Shown here piece by piece: positions 18,545 through 27,303 of a DNA stretch of 64,000 nucleotides; positions within the stretch are counted from its first letter, which is position 1; each line of letters opens with the position of its first letter. The notes below the pieces were generated by a model. That model was not told where the DNA came from, ran no database searches, and was given only the letters and a program-made list of their open reading frames with translations. Made by a program: the position numbers and the translations under genes. The stretch comes from Truepera radiovictrix DSM 17093 (GTDB lineage: Bacteria; Deinococcota; Deinococci; Deinococcales; Trueperaceae), in assembly GCF_000092425.1 (NCBI RefSeq), contig NC_014221.1, positions 811,001 through 875,000 of the forward strand, given 5' to 3'.

Positions 18545-19774
18545 ATGCCGCTCTACGCTTACAAGGCCAGGGACCGCTCCGGTCGCCTCGTGGAGGCGGT
18601 GATGGAGGCCCCCACGCAGCGCGACGTCGCGCTGGCGCTACGCGAAAAGGACCTCCTGCCCACCGAGATCGCCCCCCCGAAGACGGGGTTGCACGCCGAC
18701 GTCAAGCTGCCGGCGTGGCTGAGCGTCGGGGGAAAACCCAACCTGCGCGACGTCACGGTGTTTAGCCGCCAGTTCGCGACGGTGATCAACGCGGGGTTGC
18801 CGGTCGTGCAGTCGCTGGCGATCTTGCAGCGCCAAGCCGAAAAGGACGCCCTCAAAGAGGCGCTCAAAAGGATCCGCGAGGAGGTCGAGACCGGCACGCC
18901 CCTCTCGGAGGCGCTCGCAAAGCACCCCAAGCTCTTCGGTCGGCTCTACGTCTACCTCGTACGGGCGGGGGAGGCGTCGGGCAACCTAGACAGCATCCTA
19001 GAGCGCATCGCGCTCTACCAGGAGAAGCAGGCGGCGCTGCGCGGCAAGTTGCGGAGCGCTCTAACCTACCCCACCGTGGTGCTCCTTATCGCCCTCGGCG
19101 TCACCTACTTTCTGCTGACGGGGATCGTGCCGCAGTTCGCGGGGATCTTGACGCAGCTCGGCGGTGAGCTGCCCCTCATGACGCGCGTGCTGATCGCCAT
19201 CAGCGACTTTTTGCGGGGGCAGTGGTGGCTGCTGCTCCTGCTCGCTGTCGGCGGCGTGGTGGGGTTGGGGGCGTTTTACCGTACCGCTCGGGGGCGCCGC
19301 GCGATCGACGGCGCGCTCCTCAAAGCGCCGGTGCTGGGCAAGCTGGTGCAAAAAACCGCCATCGCGAGCTTTTCGAGCACCTTTGGGCTCCTTCTCAAGA
19401 GCGGCGTCAACATCCTCGAGGCGATCGACATCACCAAGGGCACAGCCGGCAACGCGATCGTCGAGGACGTGCTCGAGGAGGCCAAAGGGGCGGTGCAGCG
19501 CGGCGAGCAGATGAGCCTGACGCTGCTCGCGCGGCCCAAGGTCTTTCCGCCTCTGGTCGCTTCGATGGTCGCCATCGGCGAGGAGACGGGCGCGGTCGAC
19601 GCGATGATGGAAAAAGTCGCGAGCTTTTACGAGCGCGAGGTCAACGAGGCCGTCGAGAGCCTCACGGCGGCGCTGGAGCCCCTGCTGATCGTCTTCTTGG
19701 GCGGCGTCGTCGGGTTTATCGTGGCGGGGATGTTCCTGCCGATGTTCGCGATTATCGGGCAGCTGGGTGGGTAG
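18545..19774 (+). CDS. pilC: Type II secretion/type IV pilus inner-membrane platform protein (GspF/PilC)
   Basis: The 409-residue protein has two GspF cytoplasmic domains (about 75-195 and 280-400) with the motifs FSRQFATVINAGLPVVQSL and SFSSTFGLLLKSGVNILEAI, and three TM helices (about 175-195, 225-247, 378-402). It anchors the pilus or pseudopilus assembly motor. No pilB or pilT lies beside it, so it is a stand-alone locus. The start ATG 18545 has TAGACT (18533-18538) 6 nt before it. Confidence 0.92.
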   Translation: MPLYAYKARDRSGRLVEAVMEAPTQRDVALALREKDLLPTEIAPPKTGLHADVKLPAWLSVGGKPNLRDVTVFSRQFATVINAGLPVVQSLAILQRQAEKDALKEALKRIREEVETGTPLSEALAKHPKLFGRLYVYLVRAGEASGNLDSILERIALYQEKQAALRGKLRSALTYPTVVLLIALGVTYFLLTGIVPQFAGILTQLGGELPLMTRVLIAISDFLRGQWWLLLLLAVGGVVGLGAFYRTARGRRAIDGALLKAPVLGKLVQKTAIASFSSTFGLLLKSGVNILEAIDITKGTAGNAIVEDVLEEAKGAVQRGEQMSLTLLARPKVFPPLVASMVAIGEETGAVDAMMEKVASFYEREVNEAVESLTAALEPLLIVFLGGVVGFIVAGMFLPMFAIIGQLGG

Positions 19775-19894
19775 CGCGGCGATCGGCCAAAAGGCGTACG
19801 CCCAAAGCGCCCCCGGGATCTACGCCGAATGAGCACCCCGGTCCTCGGGCGGGTACGATGTGCCGCCCCCGCGCCGCTCGGTAAAGTGCCCCCT

Positions 19895-20092
19895 ATGACC
19901 GCCGAGCTCAGCGGCCTCGCCCGCCGCCCTTCGCTCACCGACGTCACCGCGGCGGGAGGGCCCTCGCGCGATCCCCTCACGACGTGCCACGCTACGCGGG
20001 GGCCGAGGGCAGCGCGCGTTCCGCCCCCGCGGGCGCTCCGGCGGTCACGTCGCGGTCTAGGCTCGTCCTCTTGGAGGCTGACCCACCTCTAA
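19895..20092 (+). CDS. Candidate leaderless small ORF (doubtful)
   Basis: A 65-codon frame starting MTAELSGLARRPSLTD. The ATG lies 7 nt after TAAAGT (19882-19887), the same spacing seen at many genes here. The first 20 codons have the C/G third-position bias of this genome; the remainder is low-complexity Arg/Pro-rich and looks non-coding. No homology is recognised. Confidence 0.25.
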   Translation: MTAELSGLARRPSLTDVTAAGGPSRDPLTTCHATRGPRAARVPPPRALRRSRRGLGSSSWRLTHL

Positions 20093-20130
20093 CCGTGTGT
20101 CAGCCGGCACCCTGCACCGCTTAGACCACC

Positions 20131-20157
20131 GGCCCCGCGAGCTCGCGGGGCCTTTTT
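20131..20157 (+). terminator. Rho-independent terminator
   Basis: A 22-bp perfect palindrome GGCCCCGCGAG/CTCGCGGGGCC is followed at once by TTTTT. It is the most canonical intrinsic terminator in the window. It lies 357 bp after the pilC stop and faces the convergent GGDEF gene. Confidence 0.9.
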
Positions 20158-20214
20158 GGGGCCCACGCTGGCCGCGTCTGACGGAGGGGCCGCCCCCTGA
20201 CCCCAGCGATGGCG

Positions 20215-22500
20215 TCAGGTCGGCAGCGGGAGATAGACCGCGCCCGCGGCGGGTGCCGCCGTGGTGTAAGGCGCGCCGAAGAGCGGCCCCTGCCCCTCGT
20301 CGCACCCTAGTTCGCGCAGCAGGGCGCGCTGCAAGGGCGTCGCGATCCCCTTGGCGACGACGGCGATCCCGAGGTTGCGCCCCAAAGCCACGACGAGCTG
20401 AATCAGGTTGCGCGCGAGCTGACCGGCGGCGTAGGCGTCAGCGCCCTCCAGCGTGAGGTCGCGGACAAAGGAGCCGTCGAGCTGAACGCTGCGTAAGGGG
20501 AGCTGGCGCAGGAGGTTGAGGGGGATGCCCGGTACCCCCAAACCGGCGAGCGACAGCTGCACCCCGAGCCCGTGGAGGGCGCGCAGGGTGGCAAGGCCCG
20601 TGGGCGACTCGACGGTAGCGAGGTCGCCGATGCCGAGCTCGAGCTGTGCCGGCTCGAGCTGCGTGCGCCTGAGGTGGTGCGCGAGCTGCGGGACGATGCC
20701 AGCGTGCCGCAGGCCGCGCGAGGAGACGGTGAGGCTCAGGCGCTGCGTGCGGCCCTCGCGCTTGTGCTGCGCCGCTTGCTCGCAGGTGAGTGCGATGACC
20801 CGTTCGCCGAGCTGCCCGATGAGCCCCGCTTCTTCGGCGAGCGGCAAGAGGGCGTCGGCCCCTAGCGGGCCGCGTTCGGGGTGCGGCCACACGACCCGCG
20901 CCTCTAGCGCGGTGACCTCGAGGGTCGCGAGGTCGACGCGCGGCTCGAGCGCGAGGGTCAGGGCGCCCGAGGCGAGCGCCTCGCGCAGCTCCGCTCCCTG
21001 CGAGAGCCGCACCTTGAGGCGCCGGTTCATGTCCTCGGTAAAGAAGGCGTAGGTGTGCTTGCCCCCCTCTTTGGCGCGGTAGAGGGCGATGTCGGCGTGC
21101 TTTAAGAGGTCTTCGCTGCTAGCGGCGAGGCCGGGGTAGAGGGCGACGCCGAGGCTCGCTGCGACGCGCACGTCGACCTCGCCGAGCGCGAAGGGCTCGG
21201 CGAGGCACGTCAGGATCTTGCGCGCGACGCGCGACGCGGCCTGTTCGGTCCCGACCCCGGGGAGCAGCAGCACGAACTCGTCGCCGCCCCAGCGGGCGAC
21301 GGTGTCGCCGGCGCGGAGGCACGCCTCCAAGCGGCGGCTCACCTCGCGCAGCAGCGCGTCGCCGGTGTCGTGGCCGAGGGTGTCGTTGACGTCTTTGAAG
21401 TCGTCGAGGTCGAGAAACATCACCGTGAGCGCGCCCGCGCCCCGCTGCGCGAGCGCGTGCTGCAGGCGGTCGTGTAGCAGAGCGCGGTTCGGCAGCCCCG
21501 TCAGCGGGTCGAAAAAGGCGAGGCGCTCGAGCGCGGCGCGCTCTTTGCGGAGCTCGGCCTCGAGCCGAAAGCGCTGCCAGAGCGCGGCGACCTGGTGAGC
21601 GAAGATGCGCCCCATCTCGATCGCCTCCTCGCCGAAAGCGTTCGGGTCGTCGAAGTTGTCGAGGTTAAAGTAGGCGATCGCGCGCCCCCCCATCTCGACG
21701 GGGATCGACATGCTGACCTTGATGCCGCCCGTGTCGCCCGCTTCGTAGAGGGGGGCGCGGCGTTCGGGGTCGATGGCGCTGTTGTCGAAGCCGTAGATGA
21801 GCTGCAACCCCGGCACCTCGGGGTCGCGGAAGAGCTCGTGCTCGTAGAGGTAGGAGCGGGCCAGCACCTCGCGGTCGAAGTTCACCGCCGCGACGAAGAA
21901 AAAGGCGTCGCCCTCGCCGCGCAGCAGCAAACTGCCCGCCTGCGCCCCCGGGATGACCTGCACCGCCCCCTCGAGCAGGCGCTGGTAAAACGCCTCGTCG
22001 AGGCCGTGCTGCAACGAGGCCCCGACGAGCGCGATGAGCGAGCCCCGAAAGGCGCTCTGGCGCTCGAGCTGCGCCCGGGTGCGGCGCTGCTCGGTGATGT
22101 CGGCGAGCGACACGACGGCGGCGTAAGGGCGGCCGTCGCCTCCCCGAAAGAGCGGCTCGGCGTTGGCGCAGAGCCAACGCTCGCCCTCTGGAGTACGCAC
22201 GTGCAGCGCGACGTTGCGCTGCGCGCGGCCGGTGCGTAGCGCCGCTAGACCGGGCAGTTCGCCCCCCTCCTCACGGACGACGCACCACCCCGCCGGGAGC
22301 GGCGCCTGACCACTTAACTGCGCCGCCGAGAGCCCCAAAAGCCGTTCTGCGCTGCGGTTATGCGTGAGAACCCGGCCGTCTGCACCGTAGAGGAGCACCG
22401 CTTCGCTAAGCGCCTCTACCATGAGCCGGTACACGCCGATGTCGATATCGTCTAAGGGCGACCCCCCCCCGCCGAAGTGCCCTGGTGCCCTAGCCGCCAT
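20215..22500 (-). CDS. PAS-GAF-GGDEF-EAL signalling protein; EAL degenerate
   Basis: The 761 residues contain a PAS domain (about 22-130), a GAF domain (about 150-300), a GGDEF diguanylate cyclase (about 325-490) and an EAL-type domain (about 500-755). The cyclase is intact: DPLTGLPNRALL, FLDLDDFKDVND, RWGGDEF, and an I-site RAGD five residues before GGDEF. The EAL domain has lost its catalytic set: EAL reads EAR, the VNLS Asn is Thr, ELEIT reads ELGIG, DDFG reads AGLG, and AEG reads AKG. I infer c-di-GMP synthesis only. Cytoplasmic; no TM is visible. TATCGT (22508-22513) is 7 nt before the ATG. Confidence 0.9.
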   Translation of the reverse strand: MAARAPGHFGGGGSPLDDIDIGVYRLMVEALSEAVLLYGADGRVLTHNRSAERLLGLSAAQLSGQAPLPAGWCVVREEGGELPGLAALRTGRAQRNVALHVRTPEGERWLCANAEPLFRGGDGRPYAAVVSLADITEQRRTRAQLERQSAFRGSLIALVGASLQHGLDEAFYQRLLEGAVQVIPGAQAGSLLLRGEGDAFFFVAAVNFDREVLARSYLYEHELFRDPEVPGLQLIYGFDNSAIDPERRAPLYEAGDTGGIKVSMSIPVEMGGRAIAYFNLDNFDDPNAFGEEAIEMGRIFAHQVAALWQRFRLEAELRKERAALERLAFFDPLTGLPNRALLHDRLQHALAQRGAGALTVMFLDLDDFKDVNDTLGHDTGDALLREVSRRLEACLRAGDTVARWGGDEFVLLLPGVGTEQAASRVARKILTCLAEPFALGEVDVRVAASLGVALYPGLAASSEDLLKHADIALYRAKEGGKHTYAFFTEDMNRRLKVRLSQGAELREALASGALTLALEPRVDLATLEVTALEARVVWPHPERGPLGADALLPLAEEAGLIGQLGERVIALTCEQAAQHKREGRTQRLSLTVSSRGLRHAGIVPQLAHHLRRTQLEPAQLELGIGDLATVESPTGLATLRALHGLGVQLSLAGLGVPGIPLNLLRQLPLRSVQLDGSFVRDLTLEGADAYAAGQLARNLIQLVVALGRNLGIAVVAKGIATPLQRALLRELGCDEGQGPLFGAPYTTAAPAAGAVYLPLPT

Positions 22501-22719
22501 GGTCTTTACGATAACAAACGAGCCTTACACAAATCTGACACGCTCTCTGGCGCGCCCGCAGCTGCTTCTTGCTACAGTAGAGCAGACGTCTGTCAGCGCT
22601 AAGAGCCCCTTAGAACCCGCCGGGGGGGGTGCAGCTGCAGCGCGGCGCCGGCGATGCGGCCTCGTAGACGGTTGGCAGCCACAGGGCCAGCGCACACGTG
22701 ATGTTGGGAGAGGAGAGGG

Positions 22720-24318
22720 ATGAAAGGACTGAGAGACCGACCGACCACCAGAGCCCGCCTCGGCGCCCTTGCGCTCGCCGCGCTGCTGAGTGTGGCGAGC
22801 GCGCAGCCGCAGGGAGCGGCCCCTGCCGCCGCGGCAGGGGGGGCGGAGCTGCAGGAGGCGCTGGCACGCCTTGAAGCGCAGCTCGCCGAGCTGTTGGCCA
22901 TCGACGTGGCGCCGGGGGTCGCCGTCCGCTTGCGGGTCCTGCAAGACGAGGTCGCCAACGTGCGCGCTGCGCTCCCCGAAGAGGCGGCCGACCTAGAGGC
23001 GTTGCAAGCGGAGCTCGAGGCGTTGCGCGAAGAGAACGCCGCGCTGCAAGAGGAGCTCGAGGCGGCGCGGCGCGAGCTCGAGGCGGCTGCCGGTGACGCG
23101 GCGCGCGAAGAGCAAGAGGCGCTAAGCGCCGAGAACGCCGAGTTGCGCGAGGAGCTCGAGGCGGCGCGAGCGGAGCGGCAAGCGCAGGAGCAACAGCTGC
23201 AAGACCTGCGCGAGGAGAACGCCGCGCTGCAAGAGGAGCTCGAGACCGCGCGGCGCGACGCCGAAGCGGCCACCGCCGCCCAGGCGGAGCTCGAGGCGGC
23301 GCAGCGCGAACGCGACGAGGCGCGCGCGCGGGTCGCGGAGCTCAGCGAACAGCTCGAGGCGCTGCGTTCGGAGAGCGCCGAGCTGCAGGCGCAGCTGCAG
23401 GCTGCAGAGGAGGTGCAGGCGCAGCTCGAAACGCTCCAAGCGCAGCGCCAGGAGCAGACCCAGGAGCTGCAGCGGTTGCGCGAGGAGAACGCGTCGCTGC
23501 GTGAAGCGCTCGAGGCGGCGCGGGGTGAGGCCGAGGAGCTGACGGCGGTGCGCGCCGAGCGTGAGGAGCTGCGCGAAGCGCTTGGAGCGCGCGAAGGCGA
23601 GCTGGAGGCGGCGCAGCGCGAACGCGAGGAGGCGCAGACCCTCGTGGCGCTCTTGCGCGAGGAGCTCGAAGCGGTGCGTGCGGAGCAGGCTGAGCTCGAG
23701 GCCTCGCTGGGGGCGGCCGAGAGCGACCGGGCGAGCCTGAGTGAGCAGCTGAGCGCCCTAGAGGGGGAGCGGGAGGACCTCGCGCAGGAGCTGACGGCTG
23801 CGCAGGAGGCCGCCGCGGCGGCGGAGGCGCGCGCCGAAGCGCTGCAGGCGGAGGTCGCGGCGCTACAGCGCCGCGTCGAAGAGGTGAGCGCGCAGCTCGA
23901 GGTGGTGAGCGGCGAGCGCGACGCCCTCGCCGAGCAGCTGGGCAGCGCCGAAGGTCTGCCGACCGAGCAGCTCCTGGCACCTACGGACGAGCAGCTCGAG
24001 GCGGCGCGGGCCCGCGCGGCGGCGCTGACCGACGAGCTGCGCGCCTTTTTGCGCGTCGCGCCCCCCGTGCGCGAACTCAGCGAAGCGCAGCGCGAGCGTT
24101 ACAGCGCGCTGCGGCGCGACCTGCGGGCGGCGCAGAGCGCGGTCGCGCGCCTCATTGGGGCGCAGGACCTGCACGTCGTCCGCACGGGGGATTTTCTCTC
24201 GCGGCTCGCGCAGACCTACTACGGGCGCGGCAGCCGCTGGCCCGAGATCGTCGACGCCAACCCCTTTTTGGAGGACCCCGACCTGCTCTTCGAGGGGATG
24301 GTGCTGGTCATCCCGTAA
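22720..24318 (+). CDS. Secreted coiled-coil protein with C-terminal LysM domain
   Basis: The 532-residue protein starts at ATG 22720 behind GAGAGGAGAGGG. A signal peptide (about 1-29, ALALAALLSVASAQ) is followed by about 400 residues of heptad-rich Glu/Ala/Leu/Arg coiled coil with repeated EELEAARRE and REENAALQEELE units. A helical segment follows, then a single LysM domain in the last 50 residues (HVVRTGDFLSRLAQTYYG to FEGMVLVIP). It probably spans the periplasm or envelope with LysM on peptidoglycan. The repeats are internal duplications. No enzymatic motif is present. Confidence 0.85.
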   Translation: MKGLRDRPTTRARLGALALAALLSVASAQPQGAAPAAAAGGAELQEALARLEAQLAELLAIDVAPGVAVRLRVLQDEVANVRAALPEEAADLEALQAELEALREENAALQEELEAARRELEAAAGDAAREEQEALSAENAELREELEAARAERQAQEQQLQDLREENAALQEELETARRDAEAATAAQAELEAAQRERDEARARVAELSEQLEALRSESAELQAQLQAAEEVQAQLETLQAQRQEQTQELQRLREENASLREALEAARGEAEELTAVRAEREELREALGAREGELEAAQREREEAQTLVALLREELEAVRAEQAELEASLGAAESDRASLSEQLSALEGEREDLAQELTAAQEAAAAAEARAEALQAEVAALQRRVEEVSAQLEVVSGERDALAEQLGSAEGLPTEQLLAPTDEQLEAARARAAALTDELRAFLRVAPPVRELSEAQRERYSALRRDLRAAQSAVARLIGAQDLHVVRTGDFLSRLAQTYYGRGSRWPEIVDANPFLEDPDLLFEGMVLVIP

Positions 24319-24339
24319 GCGCGCCGCAAAGGAGCGCTT

Positions 24340-24373
24340 GTGGGGAGCGTCCGCCACGGCGGACGCTCCCCAC
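24340..24373. terminator. 16-bp hairpin between convergent genes
   Basis: A perfect inverted repeat (24340-24355 with 24358-24373) begins 22 nt after the LysM gene and 39 nt from the end of the kinase gene on the other strand. It has no T-run, and could serve as a bidirectional terminator or transcript end protector. Confidence 0.6.
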
Positions 24374-24411
24374 GTTGTGCAACGCCCCCTTGTTCAACGT
24401 TTTGTAGCGCT

Positions 24412-25344
24412 TTAGCCCCGTTGGGCGAGAAACGCCTCGAGCTCGCCCCGGGTGGGTGGGTTGGCGCCAGCGCGGGTGCAGTTGAGGGCGGCGGCAGCGG
24501 CGGCAAAGCGCAGGGCGTCGCGCCACCTCGGCGCCTCGAGCGCCGCGAAGCCCCCGGTGGCGCCGAGCTCGATCAGCCGCACCATGAGCGCCCCCATAAA
24601 GGTGTCGCCCGCCCCGACGGTGTCGGCGACCTCGACGCGCGGGGTGGCGAGCGTGAGGGTCGGTTGCTCCCGCCGCAGCAGCCGGACACCCTCGGCGCCG
24701 CTCGTGACGATGACCGCTTCGGGCCCTCGGTCGAGCCAGCTTGCGGCGGCCGCCTCGATGGGCACGTCCGGGTAGAGCCAGCGCAGGTCCTGCGCGCTCA
24801 CCTTGACGAGGTGGCTGAGCGACAGTGCGCGCTCCAGTTTGGGGGTGTAAGCGGCGCGGTCGGGGATGAGCGCCGGGCGCACGTTGGGGTCGAAGATCAC
24901 CGCGCAGCGCCCCCTGTGCGCGGCGATGAGCTCATCGATCGCGCTCGCCCCGGGTTCGCGCAGGAGGCTAATCGAGCCGAACTCCAAAAAGGCGACCTCG
25001 GGGGGCAAGGTGGGGCGCGGCTGCGGGTCGTAACGGGTGTCGGCGGCCCCTTCGCCGATAAAGGTAAAGTCGACGTCGCCCCCCGATTCGGCGACGAAGG
25101 CGAGCGTCGAGGGCGCGTCGCTGCGCTCTACAAGGGAGGTGTCGACGCCGTTGGCCTCAAGGTGCGCCACGATCGCCTCGCCGAAGAGGTCGTACGAGAC
25201 GCCGGCGGCGAGCGCCGCCTTCGCCCCGAGCCGCGCCGCGGCGACCGCGACGTTGAGCGGCGAGCCACCGACGAACCCCTGGAAGAGCAGCTCCCCTTGC
25301 GCTTTAAAGTCGATGAGCGCCTCGCCGAAGCAGACGATGTTCAT
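24412..25344 (-). CDS. PfkB-family sugar kinase (fructokinase-like)
   Basis: A ribokinase-fold sugar kinase of 310 residues. It begins MNIVCFGEALIDF, has the sugar-binding GGSPLNVAVAAARLG, and the catalytic signature DTVGAGDTFMGALM with its Asp base. The order and FGEALIDF start resemble fructokinases, but the exact sugar is uncertain. The start at 25344 was chosen over an upstream GTG because the family starts here. A near-consensus -10 TACAAA lies 7 nt upstream. Confidence 0.85.
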   Translation of the reverse strand: MNIVCFGEALIDFKAQGELLFQGFVGGSPLNVAVAAARLGAKAALAAGVSYDLFGEAIVAHLEANGVDTSLVERSDAPSTLAFVAESGGDVDFTFIGEGAADTRYDPQPRPTLPPEVAFLEFGSISLLREPGASAIDELIAAHRGRCAVIFDPNVRPALIPDRAAYTPKLERALSLSHLVKVSAQDLRWLYPDVPIEAAAASWLDRGPEAVIVTSGAEGVRLLRREQPTLTLATPRVEVADTVGAGDTFMGALMVRLIELGATGGFAALEAPRWRDALRFAAAAAALNCTRAGANPPTRGELEAFLAQRG

Positions 25345-25500
25345 AGCGCTCTTTGTACCACGCCCCCCACCTCGTGCCACGCCCCCCACCTCGCCTCCCT
25401 ACCTGGCCGACTCCGGGAGCCGTGGCTGCTCGGGCGCGGTTGGGAGCTGGGGTGGACTAGGGGTGCTTGACAACATTTTTACAGCCCCCTTAGCCTTATA

Positions 25501-25514
25501 TTAGGCATGCCTAA
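25501..25514. promoter_or_regulatory. DtxR/MntR-like operator palindrome
   Basis: TTAGGCATGCCTAA is a perfect 14-bp palindrome resembling the TTAGG/CCTAA half-sites bound by DtxR/IdeR/MntR-type metal repressors. It lies downstream of a TTGACA (25467-25472) and an A/T-rich stretch, just before the metal-transport operon, so it is well placed to block transcription when metal is plentiful. Confidence 0.6.
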
Positions 25515-25542
25515 ATCTCTGGGCCAGAAGATGGGAGTTGCC

Positions 25543-26457
25543 GTGAATCAACGCCGAAGTGCTCGCCTCATCCCCGCGATCGTCCCTATCGTCGCGCTGA
25601 CGCTCGGGGCGGCTGCGTTCGCGCAACCGGCGCCTCAACCGACGATCGTGACGAGTTTTAGCATCCTAGAGGATTTTGCCCGCCAGATCGCCGGCGAGGG
25701 CGCCGACGTACGCGTGCTCGCCCCCGTCGGGGCCGAAGTCCACGAGTGGGAGCTCGTCCCGCAGAACTTTATCGACCTCGAGGAGGCGGACGTCTTGTTC
25801 TACAACGGCTACGACCTCGAGACGTGGCTGCCCCAAGCGGAGGCGACGCTCGCCGAGGGGGCGCTCGCCGTGGCGGTCGCCGAGGAGACGGGGTACGAGA
25901 CCCTGCCCATTACCCTCGGCGAGTTTGAGGGGGCGCCGGACCCGCACCTCTGGATGGACCCGCGCGCCGCGGTGCGCTACGTCGAGGTGATGCGCGACGC
26001 GCTCGTCGCCGCTGACCCCGAAAGCGCCGCGACGTACGAGGCCAACGCGGCGGCCTACCTCGCCGAGTTAGAGGCGCTCTACGAGGAGCTGCGCGAGCAG
26101 CTCGGCGCCATCCCCGCGGCGAACCGGTTGCTTGTCACCAGTGAGGCGGCCCTTTTGTACTACGCCGCCGCCTTCGGCTTCGAGCACGAGGGCATCTGGG
26201 GGAGCAACGCCGAAACAGAGGGGACGCCCGAGCAGATCATCCGGGTCGTGACGCTCGTGCGTGAACGCGAGCCCGCTGCGCTCTTCTGGGAGAGCACCAT
26301 CAGCGACCGCTACGTGCAGAGCGTCGCCGACGAGACGGGCACGCCGGTCGCGGGTCCGCTCTACGTCGACTCGCTCGGCGAAGCGGGCACGGGCGCCGAG
26401 AGCTACCTCGAGCTGCAGCGCGCCAACGCTGCCTTGCTCGTCGAGACGCTGCGCTAG
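25543..26457 (+). CDS. Metal ABC transporter substrate-binding protein, Mn/Fe-type
   Basis: An exported ZnuA/PsaA-family (cluster A-I) binding protein. From GTG 25543 (GGGAG 5 nt upstream) it has 304 residues with a signal peptide ending AAAFA; an in-frame ATG at 25507 lies inside the operator palindrome and is less likely. Predicted ligands are the His of EVHEWE, the His of DPHLWMDP, the Glu of VTSEAALLYY and the Asp of YVDSLG. A Glu rather than His at the third site, and no His-rich loop, point to manganese (or iron) rather than zinc. First gene of a binding protein-ATPase-permease operon. Confidence 0.88.
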   Translation: MNQRRSARLIPAIVPIVALTLGAAAFAQPAPQPTIVTSFSILEDFARQIAGEGADVRVLAPVGAEVHEWELVPQNFIDLEEADVLFYNGYDLETWLPQAEATLAEGALAVAVAEETGYETLPITLGEFEGAPDPHLWMDPRAAVRYVEVMRDALVAADPESAATYEANAAAYLAELEALYEELREQLGAIPAANRLLVTSEAALLYYAAAFGFEHEGIWGSNAETEGTPEQIIRVVTLVREREPAALFWESTISDRYVQSVADETGTPVAGPLYVDSLGEAGTGAESYLELQRANAALLVETLR

Positions 26458-26460
26458 CCG

Positions 26461-27303
26461 ATGGCGGGCAGCTGCGTTCACGTCCGCGCCGCGCCGCCCC
26501 TTCAGGGGGTGGCTGCGGCGCCGCCCGCCGTGTCGTTGCGGGGGGTGTGCGCCCGCTACGACGGGCCCTTGGTGCTCGAGGACGTCACCTTCGAGCTCCC
26601 CAGGGGCGACTTCGTCGCAATCGTCGGGCCCAACGGGGCGGGCAAGTCGACCGTGTTCAAGCTGCTGAGCGGGGTGATGCGGCCCGTTCGGGGGGAGCTG
26701 CAGGTGCTCGGCTCGAGCGTCGCGGCCGAACGCCGCCGCGGCCACATCGCCTACGTCCCGCAGGAGGGGGCGATCGACCGCGACTTCCCTATCAGCGTCT
26801 TCGAGGTGGTCTTGGCGGGGCGTTACAACCGGATCCGCGCCCAAGGGGGGGTGCGCCGCTTCGCCCCCGCGAGCTGGGCGGGGCGGGCGCACCGCGAGGC
26901 GGCGGAGCGGGCGCTCGCGGCGGTCGGCATGCTCGAGCTGTGCCGCCGCCCCATCGGGGCGCTTTCGGGGGGGCAGAAGCAGCGGGTCTTTCTGGCGCGC
27001 GCGCTCGCTCAGGAGGCGCAGCTGCTGCTGCTCGACGAACCGCTCGCGGGCGTTGACAAGCGTTCCCAAGAGCTCATCCTCGAGGTCTTAGCAGGCGTGC
27101 GCGCCGCGGGGCGGACCGTGCTCATGGTGGTGCACGACCTCGGCGTCGCGAGCGCCCACGCCGACCGCGTGGTCCTGTTAAACCGTCGTCTTATCGCCGC
27201 CGGCCCCCCGCAAACTGTGCTGAGCGAGGCGAACCTGAGCGCCGCTTACGGCGGTGCGGGGTTGCGCGTCACGCTGCCCGACGGGGCTCGAGGCGTCGCG
27301 TGA
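26461..27303 (+). CDS. Metal ABC transporter ATPase
   Basis: The 280-residue nucleotide-binding subunit of the cluster A-I metal importer. Motifs: Walker A GPNGAGKST, YVPQEGAIDRDFPISVFEVVLAGRY (Q-loop and family-specific segment), LSGGQKQR, Walker B LLLLDEPLAGVD, VVHD. It starts 3 nt after the binding-protein stop and overlaps the permease start (GTGA). The first 25 residues are not part of the fold and may be a start mis-assignment. Confidence 0.92.
   Translation: MAGSCVHVRAAPPLQGVAAAPPAVSLRGVCARYDGPLVLEDVTFELPRGDFVAIVGPNGAGKSTVFKLLSGVMRPVRGELQVLGSSVAAERRRGHIAYVPQEGAIDRDFPISVFEVVLAGRYNRIRAQGGVRRFAPASWAGRAHREAAERALAAVGMLELCRRPIGALSGGQKQRVFLARALAQEAQLLLLDEPLAGVDKRSQELILEVLAGVRAAGRTVLMVVHDLGVASAHADRVVLLNRRLIAAGPPQTVLSEANLSAAYGGAGLRVTLPDGARGVA

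Larger units (their letters stand above)
19775..20214. other. 440-bp region with possible short transcript
   Basis: No recognised gene. Two -10-like hexamers (TACGAT 19854-19859, TAAAGT 19882-19887) and a strong rightward terminator (20131-20157) bracket a stretch of about 270 bp. A 7-bp stem GGCTGAC/GTCAGCC occurs near 20074-20106. It could hold a small RNA or a leaderless small ORF. See the separate entries. Confidence 0.4.

Noticed and set aside
19830-20160. Possible SRP RNA, tmRNA or riboswitch
   Set aside because: I compared it by eye with landmark motifs of SRP RNA, tmRNA, cobalamin and TPP elements and found none.
22599-23273. Ser/Ala/Arg-rich minus-strand frame across the coiled-coil gene
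   Set aside because: It is a shadow of the Glu/Ala/Leu repeat codons; the plus strand encodes signal peptide, coiled coil and LysM in one frame.
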